From Novosphingobium sp. (lineage in GTDB: Bacteria > Pseudomonadota > Alphaproteobacteria > Sphingomonadales > Sphingomonadaceae): a stretch of 9,336 bases of DNA. Position 1 is the first letter of the stretch. Each line of letters opens with the position of its first letter. Positions 5,459 through 9,336 of this stretch are shown piece after piece. The stretch lies in assembly GCA_027490345.1 (NCBI GenBank), contig JAIXYF010000217.1:1-9336 (forward strand). The letters are read 5' to 3'. Below the pieces are notes generated by a model. It did no database searches. It had not been told where the DNA came from and saw nothing but the letters and a program-made list of their open reading frames with translations. Made by a program: the position numbers and the translations under genes.

Positions 5459-5761
5459 AACGCGGATTCTGATGCGCAGGAAGGGGCGGCGCGCTTTGCC
5501 CTCCGGGACAGGTTGAGAGCAGGGGGCATCGCGCCCACCTCAATATCCATCGGGTCGATGGAGCAAAGCTCCTCTTCGCGGTCGCAACCGGGTGCGAGCC
5601 TTCCGGTCCCCCCCGCTTCACCGGGAGGTTCGCACCTACAAGCTGTATTCTGGCAGACTGCCTCCGCGTAGCCTGCAGTCCTATACGTCGGTGAGCCTGA
5701 AGCGCAATGCCCCCAGTTCATGAGGAAGCGAGGGCTCTCTTGGTGTGAATTGAGCTGACGC
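5459..5761. other. 303-bp gene-free, stem-loop-rich region
   Basis: This separates the convergent LOV gene (+) and TorF-like gene (-). No coding frame is credible. It carries several hairpins: CCATCG/CGATGG (5547-5561, 3-nt loop), the overlapping GGAGC/GCTCC (5560-5572), CGGT/ACCG (5579-5590), the large stem at 5590-5637, and GACTGC/GCAGTC (5656-5680). No known riboswitch or sRNA family was recognised. Confidence 0.6.
5590..5637 (+). ncRNA. Long stem-loop, candidate structured RNA or 3' UTR element
   Basis: GGTGCGAGCCTTCCGGT (5591-5607) pairs over all 17 positions with ACCGGGAGGTTCGCACC (5620-5636), around a 12-nt C-rich loop; 5590/5637 adds one G-U pair. Two of the 17 inner pairs are G-U in + strand RNA. 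In minus-strand RNA these become A-C mismatches, which points to + strand function, about 130 nt after the LOV stop. No T-tract follows. It could be an independent small RNA, a processed LOV 3' UTR, or a terminator helped by Rho. Expression is not shown by the sequence. Confidence 0.35.
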
Positions 5762-6613
5762 TCAGAACGCAGCGGTGATCGAGACCACGACCTTTGAGCC
5801 GGCAATCGTCTTGCCATCCTTGGTCGAGGAGAAGTTCGGCTGGAGATAGAGCGCTTCGCGGTCGCTGATGTCGGTATCCACATAGGCAACGCCGAGGATC
5901 AGCTTGCCAACCGCCACATCGGCGCCCAGCAGCCAATCAAGGTATTCGCCGGTCGGCGTGACGCTGGTCCCATTGGGGCCAAGGCCGGCGTTACCCTTCG
6001 AATAGCCGACATGGCCCTTGAGGGTAATCGGGGTCGATGGGATGCCGGCAGCGGCATCTGTCCAGATGGTGAAGTTGTCTTTCCTGGCACCGGGATTGTC
6101 AGGCGTACCGGTCTGCGCGGAGGCGCCGGTGTTGAACCACTGGCCCAGCGCCTGCTGCTTGGGGGCATAAGCGACACCGGCCGTGAGGCTGGCCGGGCCC
6201 ACGGTGCCCGAAAGCTTCACATAGGGTTCCACGAAAGCGGTTTTGCTCGCGCCGCCGGGATAGGTGTACCAGGTGAGGCCGACATCCAGCGCGGCGCCTT
6301 CGGTGATCGGCATCTTGTAGCCGGCGATGAGATCGAGTTCTAGGTTCGGACCGCCGAACGTGCCCCAACCGGCAAGGTTGGAAGCCCAGAAGCCGGCATA
6401 GGCGCCGCTTTCATGGCTAACGGTGATGCCGGCCTGGACCGCCATGCCGCCGTTCGATTGCGAGACACCGCGGAACCGGTAGTCGGAGACCAACGCGGCA
6501 GTACCCGAAACCGTGACGGGCTGGGGTGGGGCAGTTTCCTGAGCATATGCGGCGGATGCAGCAAATGCGCAAATGGTGGCCACGAGCGCCGAGGCGGCAA
6601 GACGTGGATTCAT
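5762..6613 (-). CDS. TorF-type putative porin (TIGR02001/Gcw_chp family)
   Basis: This is a 283-aa predicted outer-membrane beta-barrel. It has a classical 24-residue signal peptide (MNPRLAASALVATICAFAAS, cleavage AYA|QE). The family hallmark follows: SGTAALVSDYRFRGVSQSNGGMAVQAG, then GAYAGFWASNLAG, NLELDLIAGYK and the amphipathic repeats LDVGLTWYTY and SLTAGVAYAP. The final strand VVVSITAAF ends in Phe, the usual signal for barrel assembly. Proteins of this group are annotated as TorF-family putative porins; the transported substrate is unknown. The start at 6613 is set by GGAGGT 8 nt upstream and by the signal peptide; an in-frame ATG at 6658 would add 15 residues and lacks such support. 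It follows the larger porin gene on the same strand, with no clear promoter of its own in the 156-bp gap, and shares that gene's leader and signal-peptide sequence. Confidence 0.9.
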   Translation of the reverse strand: MNPRLAASALVATICAFAASAAYAQETAPPQPVTVSGTAALVSDYRFRGVSQSNGGMAVQAGITVSHESGAYAGFWASNLAGWGTFGGPNLELDLIAGYKMPITEGAALDVGLTWYTYPGGASKTAFVEPYVKLSGTVGPASLTAGVAYAPKQQALGQWFNTGASAQTGTPDNPGARKDNFTIWTDAAAGIPSTPITLKGHVGYSKGNAGLGPNGTSVTPTGEYLDWLLGADVAVGKLILGVAYVDTDISDREALYLQPNFSSTKDGKTIAGSKVVVSITAAF

Positions 6614-6666
6614 GTGGAACGACCTCCCTGGGACCGAGCCCGAGATCAAGGATACCATCCCTGCCT
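6536..6666 (-). repeat. Leader plus signal-peptide module, copy 1
   Basis: The 131 bp aligns without gaps to 7847-7977, about 80 percent identical by eye and highest over the 5' leader (about 48 of 56 positions). It spans the untranslated leader, ribosome site, start and signal peptide of the TorF-type gene. Confidence 0.8.
6616..6661 (-). promoter_or_regulatory. Leader hairpin enclosing the ribosome site of the TorF-type gene
   Basis: On the minus strand GGGATG (6661-6656) can pair with CGTTCC (6621-6616), using two G-U pairs. Inside it, ATCTC can pair with GAGGT, which is part of the GGAGGT ribosome site, and GGG with CCC closes the inner loop. The same set of pairings exists in the leader of the larger porin gene with altered bases, which suggests the fold is kept. 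Confidence 0.4.
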
Positions 6667-6721
6667 CCTGTCACTGCTGCGCACCTAGTTCTGGCCAGGC
6701 TGTCGTTCGCTTGCTGAGCTT

Positions 6722-6764
6722 GCCGGGCGAGTGGACAGCATAACTTGCTATCCGCTCGCCCGGC
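6722..6764 (-). terminator. Long intercistronic hairpin after the porin gene
   Basis: On the minus strand GCCGGGCGAG pairs with CTCGCCCGGC (10 bp). After one C/A mismatch, GGATAGCA pairs with TGCTGTCC (8 bp, one G-U), with a short loop. It starts 5 nt after the porin stop. There is no U-tract, so partial termination or protection of the upstream porin mRNA from 3' decay is as likely as full termination. Confidence 0.5.
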
Positions 6765-6769
6765 TATGA

Positions 6770-7924
6770 TCAGAACATTACGCCGAACTCAAGCCGCCCG
6801 CGCACCTGCTCCTTTTTCAGGCCCGTTGCACCAAAGGCCGCGCCCGGGGTGATCGAGCCGGCGCGAACATACGAAAACTCGGGCCGGACAAAGAACCGCT
6901 GCCACGTGTAGGTGGGGGTGACGGTGAAGGTGAAGGCGTTGGAGCCCGGGCCATAGAGGAAGTTCGCGGCCGTGGCACTCGGGCGGTTGGTGTCGATATA
7001 CTCGAAGCGAACCGGCAGGCTCCAGTTGTCGTCGATCTTGTATTTGGCGAGCAGGCCGACGGCGAAATTCTCCGCCTTGGTGGTGCCCAGCTGCGGCAAG
7101 TCAGGCACCCAGGCATACTGGAAATAGGGCTGGACCAACCACTTGCTGCCGGAATAGCTGTAGATCACGTTGACCATGGTGCTGTTGTTCTGCACCACCG
7201 GCGTATTGAAGGTAGACCGATAATTCTTGCTGAGCGCGCCGCCAACGACCACCGAGAGGGTGTGCGGCCCATCAACATAGCTGGCAATCCCTGACAGCCA
7301 GTTGAGCTTGCCGGAGAAAAAGCCATCGGTGTAGGCGAGGCTGAAGCTCAGCTTGCCGGCGGTTACGTTGGCTTGCACACCCCGGGTCATCACATTTTCC
7401 TGGCCCCACAAGATGCCGCGCTCAATGTTGATGTTCTGGAAGGTGAAGGGCGCTTCCAGCCCGATCAGCGTCGGCAGGATACCGGCCTGCACGTTGAAGT
7501 TGGCCGAGGGCGCGATCTTGATCCAGGCTTGGGGCACCACGCCATAGCTGTTGCTGGTGTAGTCGGTGGACTTCACGAAGGCAGCGCCAAGCGTTTCCTG
7601 ATTGTAGAGGCCAGCCTGCACGAGGAACTGGAACGTACCTTCCGGCTTTTGCACGATGACTTGCGCGTTCGACAGATCGGCAAAGCTGCTGTCCACACCG
7701 GGCGTGGTGTTCGACTGCGTGCCCACATAACCGCTGCCAATGGCGGATACATAGATCTTGGAGCCAGCCACATCGACACTGACCGGATCGGGATTGTAGC
7801 TCAACGGGCCGGAAAGGGCCGGGAGAAGCGCCGGGGGAGGTGCGGCTTCCTGAGCATGTGCGGCAGTTGCAGCCAGCGTGGAAGAAGTGGTCACGAGCGC
7901 CATGGCGGCAAGACGGAATTTCAT
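6770..7924 (-). CDS. Outer-membrane beta-barrel porin (OmpL-like, BBP2 type)
   Basis: This is a 384-aa protein with a 24-residue signal peptide (MKFRLAAMALVTTSSTLAAT, cleavage AHA|QE). A beta-barrel follows: KIYVSAIGSGYVGTQSN, GTFQFLVQAGLYNQETLG, QAWIKIAPSANFNVQAGILP, TLIGLEAPFTFQNINIERG, GVQANVTAGKLSFSLAYTDG, FAVGLLAKYKIDDNWSLPV and the last strand RGRLEFGVMF ending in Phe. The pattern QAGILPTLIGLE, then ILWGQENVMTRGVQA, resembles the putative beta-barrel porin-2 family (Pfam BBP2). The cargo is unknown; diffusion of small solutes is the family expectation. The start at 7924 has GGAGGT 8 nt upstream. It is probably the first gene of a two-gene unit with the TorF-type gene, and lies downstream of an EnvZ-like kinase gene with a 252-bp gap holding its leader and candidate operators. 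Alternative: any other 14- to 16-strand barrel family. Confidence 0.87.
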   Translation of the reverse strand: MKFRLAAMALVTTSSTLAATAAHAQEAAPPPALLPALSGPLSYNPDPVSVDVAGSKIYVSAIGSGYVGTQSNTTPGVDSSFADLSNAQVIVQKPEGTFQFLVQAGLYNQETLGAAFVKSTDYTSNSYGVVPQAWIKIAPSANFNVQAGILPTLIGLEAPFTFQNINIERGILWGQENVMTRGVQANVTAGKLSFSLAYTDGFFSGKLNWLSGIASYVDGPHTLSVVVGGALSKNYRSTFNTPVVQNNSTMVNVIYSYSGSKWLVQPYFQYAWVPDLPQLGTTKAENFAVGLLAKYKIDDNWSLPVRFEYIDTNRPSATAANFLYGPGSNAFTFTVTPTYTWQRFFVRPEFSYVRAGSITPGAAFGATGLKKEQVRGRLEFGVMF

Positions 7925-7977
7925 TTGGAACGACCTCCCTGGGACCAAGCCCGAGATTGCAGATACCGTTCCTGCCT
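7847..7977 (-). repeat. Leader plus signal-peptide module, copy 2
   Basis: This is the partner of 6536-6666 at the 5' end of the larger porin gene. Similarity stops shortly after the signal-peptide cleavage site (QEAAPPPA versus QETAPPQP) and, on the other side, about 50 nt upstream of the ATG. Confidence 0.8.
7927..7972 (-). promoter_or_regulatory. Leader hairpin enclosing the ribosome site of the porin gene
   Basis: On the minus strand GGAACG (7972-7967) pairs perfectly with CGTTCC (7932-7927). ATCTC can pair with GAGGT of the ribosome site, and GGG with CCC inside. The 5' arm differs from the TorF copy at two bases, yet both versions still pair with the same 3' arm. It is a candidate thermosensor, ligand-, protein- or sRNA-controlled translation switch; none of these is shown. 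Confidence 0.4.
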
Positions 7978-8045
7978 GCGACCGCTAACGCGTGACCTCT
8001 CACCAAGCGGTGCCACGTCTGCTGCGATATCGTAATACTTATGCG

Positions 8046-8083
8046 AGAAGTGCTTCTAGATGATTGCTGGTTGATTGCGCAAT
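8046..8083. promoter_or_regulatory. Two palindromes upstream of the porin leader
   Basis: AGAAG-TG-CTTCT (8046-8057) and ATTGCGCAAT (8074-8083, perfect) lie about 120-160 bp upstream of the porin start, between it and the kinase gene. The position suits activator or repressor sites. I could not place a convincing -35/-10 pair nearby. Confidence 0.3.
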
Positions 8084-8153
8084 GTTTCTGCGTGTGCTGC
8101 AGTGCAAAAAGACTCCGACTGATGCCTTTGGGCAACATGCCGAGGCGCTAGCC

Positions 8154-8170
8154 GCAGAGCGAGGCTCTGC
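8154..8170 (-). terminator. Short hairpin after the sensor kinase gene
   Basis: GCAGAGC and GCTCTGC form a 7-bp perfect stem with a 3-nt loop, 6 nt past the TAG stop at 8177. No U-tract follows on the minus strand, so it may be only a weak terminator. Confidence 0.4.
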
Positions 8171-8176
8171 CCTGGC

Positions 8177-9336
8177 CTATTCCGCTGCCGGCAAAGGCAG
8201 GCGGATCACCGCCGAAAGCCCGCCGCCTTCACCTGAACCGTGGCCTTCCGGCCATGGCCGGTTGTTCAGGTTCAGCGTGCCGCCCTCCAGCCGCACGGCT
8301 GCCTGCACGATCGCAAGGCCCAGGCCCATGCCCGGCGTATCGCGCGAGCGTGCCGTATCGAGCCGGAAAAAGGGCTGAAACACATCTTCAAGCCGGTCTT
8401 CGGGAATGCCTGGGCCATCATCTTCGACCCGGATCACCACTGCGCCGGGCTCCCGCACCAGCGACACCCGCACATTGCCGGCATAGTGCAGGGCGTTGTC
8501 GATCAGATTGGCGAGCGCGCGGCGGATCGAGACCGCGCGGGCCGTGATTTCGAGGCTTTCCGGCCCGATGAACCGGGCATCGAAGCCCTGGTCGGCGGCA
8601 CTGTCGACCAGTGTTGCAGCCATGATCGCAATGTCGATGCGCTGCGGCGGGATTTGCGTGCCGCCCGCCTCGACAAAGGCCTGCAGCGATTCGAGCAAGT
8701 GACGCATTTCGCCGATGTCATGTTCTAGTTCGGCTCGAGTCTCATCCTCCAGCGGCGCGCCGTCCAGCCGCAGTTGCAACCGCGCCAAAGGGGTGCGCAA
8801 ATCATGCCCGATGGCCAGCATGGACTGGGTCCGCTCTGCTTGCTGGCGCTGGATGCGGCGCTGCATGTTGTTGAACGCGCGGATGAGCCGCCGCACTTCG
8901 TCCGGCCCGCGTTCGGGCAAGCTGCCGAGATTGGGCGATTCGATATGGCGCAAGGCCCTTACCAGCGTTTGCAGCGAACGGGTGGTCGCGCGGAACATCA
9001 GCCAGGCCAGCGTGCCCAGCAGCAGCGTGGGCAGGAGCATCGGCAGGATTTGCCACACCGAGAGTTGCACCTGCACATCGCTGGCATAAGTGCGAAAGCC
9101 CAGCATGGTGCCATCGGCCAGCGCCAGCGTGCCCGAAACATCGCGGCTGCCGCGCATATGGCGCAGCGCCAGGCTCTTGCCCTCGTGCGCCAGTTCCGGT
9201 GCTGCGCCAAGAATGCGCGCGGCAAGCGCAGGATCGGGCGGCGCGGTCTGAGCGTCGGGGTGCGCAGACGCGGCGCCTGGGGGCAGCCATTCCAGCGCGA
9301 AGCGCGGCGAGGACAGGCTGCGCGCCGCAGCGCCCC
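8177..9336 (-). CDS. EnvZ-like sensor histidine kinase (5' end outside window)
   Basis: This inner-membrane sensor autophosphorylates on His and passes the phosphate to a response regulator. The frame stays open from the stop TAG to the window edge, giving about 385 visible residues; the N-terminus is missing. In order (numbering from the internal Met at 9157) come the end of a periplasmic sensor domain, a transmembrane helix (about 32-55: SVWQILPMLLPTLLLGTLAWLM) and a HAMP region (about 56-105). Next is the H-box IGHDLRTPLARLQLRL with His118 (codon 8804-8806), followed by N-box RALANLIDNALHYAG (Asn217, Asn221), G1 VEDDGPGIP, F-box VFQPFFRLD and G2 GMGLGLAIV. The HDLRTPLARL form is typical of the EnvZ subfamily, and all catalytic boxes are intact. 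The Met at 9157 is internal because the open frame continues upstream. The partner regulator gene is expected upstream, outside the window. Two porin genes follow downstream, a common target class of EnvZ/OmpR-type systems, but that link is inference. Confidence 0.93.
   Translation of the reverse strand, partial: GAAARSLSSPRFALEWLPPGAASAHPDAQTAPPDPALAARILGAAPELAHEGKSLALRHMRGSRDVSGTLALADGTMLGFRTYASDVQVQLSVWQILPMLLPTLLLGTLAWLMFRATTRSLQTLVRALRHIESPNLGSLPERGPDEVRRLIRAFNNMQRRIQRQQAERTQSMLAIGHDLRTPLARLQLRLDGAPLEDETRAELEHDIGEMRHLLESLQAFVEAGGTQIPPQRIDIAIMAATLVDSAADQGFDARFIGPESLEITARAVSIRRALANLIDNALHYAGNVRVSLVREPGAVVIRVEDDGPGIPEDRLEDVFQPFFRLDTARSRDTPGMGLGLAIVQAAVRLEGGTLNLNNRPWPEGHGSGEGGGLSAVIRLPLPAAE

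Noticed and set aside
5341..5889. Minus-strand open frame across the LOV 3' end and the gap
   Set aside because: It is antisense to the LOV HTH at one end and overlaps the TorF-type gene in another frame at the other end; there is no domain or ribosome site.
8071..8084. TTGAT-N4 half-site resembling an FNR/FixK box
   Set aside because: The second half reads CAATG rather than ATCAA, so the dyad does not fit; the local symmetry is better described as ATTGCGCAAT.

Overview
The window is GC-rich, gene-dense DNA that looks like the chromosome of an alphaproteobacterium, most likely a member of the Sphingomonadales (Erythrobacter/Novosphingobium type). The reasons are a LOV-HTH photoreceptor very close to EL222 of Erythrobacter litoralis, a perfect alphaproteobacterial SOS box (GTTC-N7-GTTC), a TorF/TIGR02001-type outer-membrane protein, and the overall protein style. 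No mobile element, CRISPR array, rRNA or tRNA was seen.

Layout. (1) 1-445 (+): 3' third of purA. It converges, 3 bp apart, on an unrecognised small membrane protein (449-1039, -); a strong hairpin covers both 3' ends. (2) 1073-1609 (+): exported L,D-transpeptidase-like protein, divergent from the membrane protein. (3) 1610-1694: promoter with a canonical LexA operator over its -10, driving a 346-aa regulator (1695-2735, +) with a degenerate receiver-like N-terminus and a MarR-like winged helix. (4) 2736-3066: gene-free, with terminator-like hairpins for the converging units. (5) 3067-4648 (-): two-gene operon folE (GTP cyclohydrolase I) then a renalase-like FAD oxidoreductase. (6) 4868-5458 (+): LOV-LuxR blue-light transcription factor, divergent from folE, with a perfect inverted repeat between them. 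(7) 5459-5761: gene-free, with a run of stem-loops, one an 18-bp stem that is continuous only in + strand RNA. (8) 5762-7924 (-): two outer-membrane beta-barrel genes of different families that share one 5' leader and signal-peptide module. (9) 8177-9336 (-): EnvZ-like sensor histidine kinase, 5' end outside the window.

How it may work together. The LOV regulator, folE and the flavoenzyme form a plausible blue-light response unit: photoreceptor, pterin/folate precursor supply and flavin-dependent redox enzyme. The winged-helix gene is probably part of the SOS response. The two barrel genes are probably co-expressed and post-transcriptionally co-regulated through a leader that can pair with its own Shine-Dalgarno sequence. 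The adjacent EnvZ-like kinase is a candidate, though unproven, controller of them. All structure and identity statements were made by eye.
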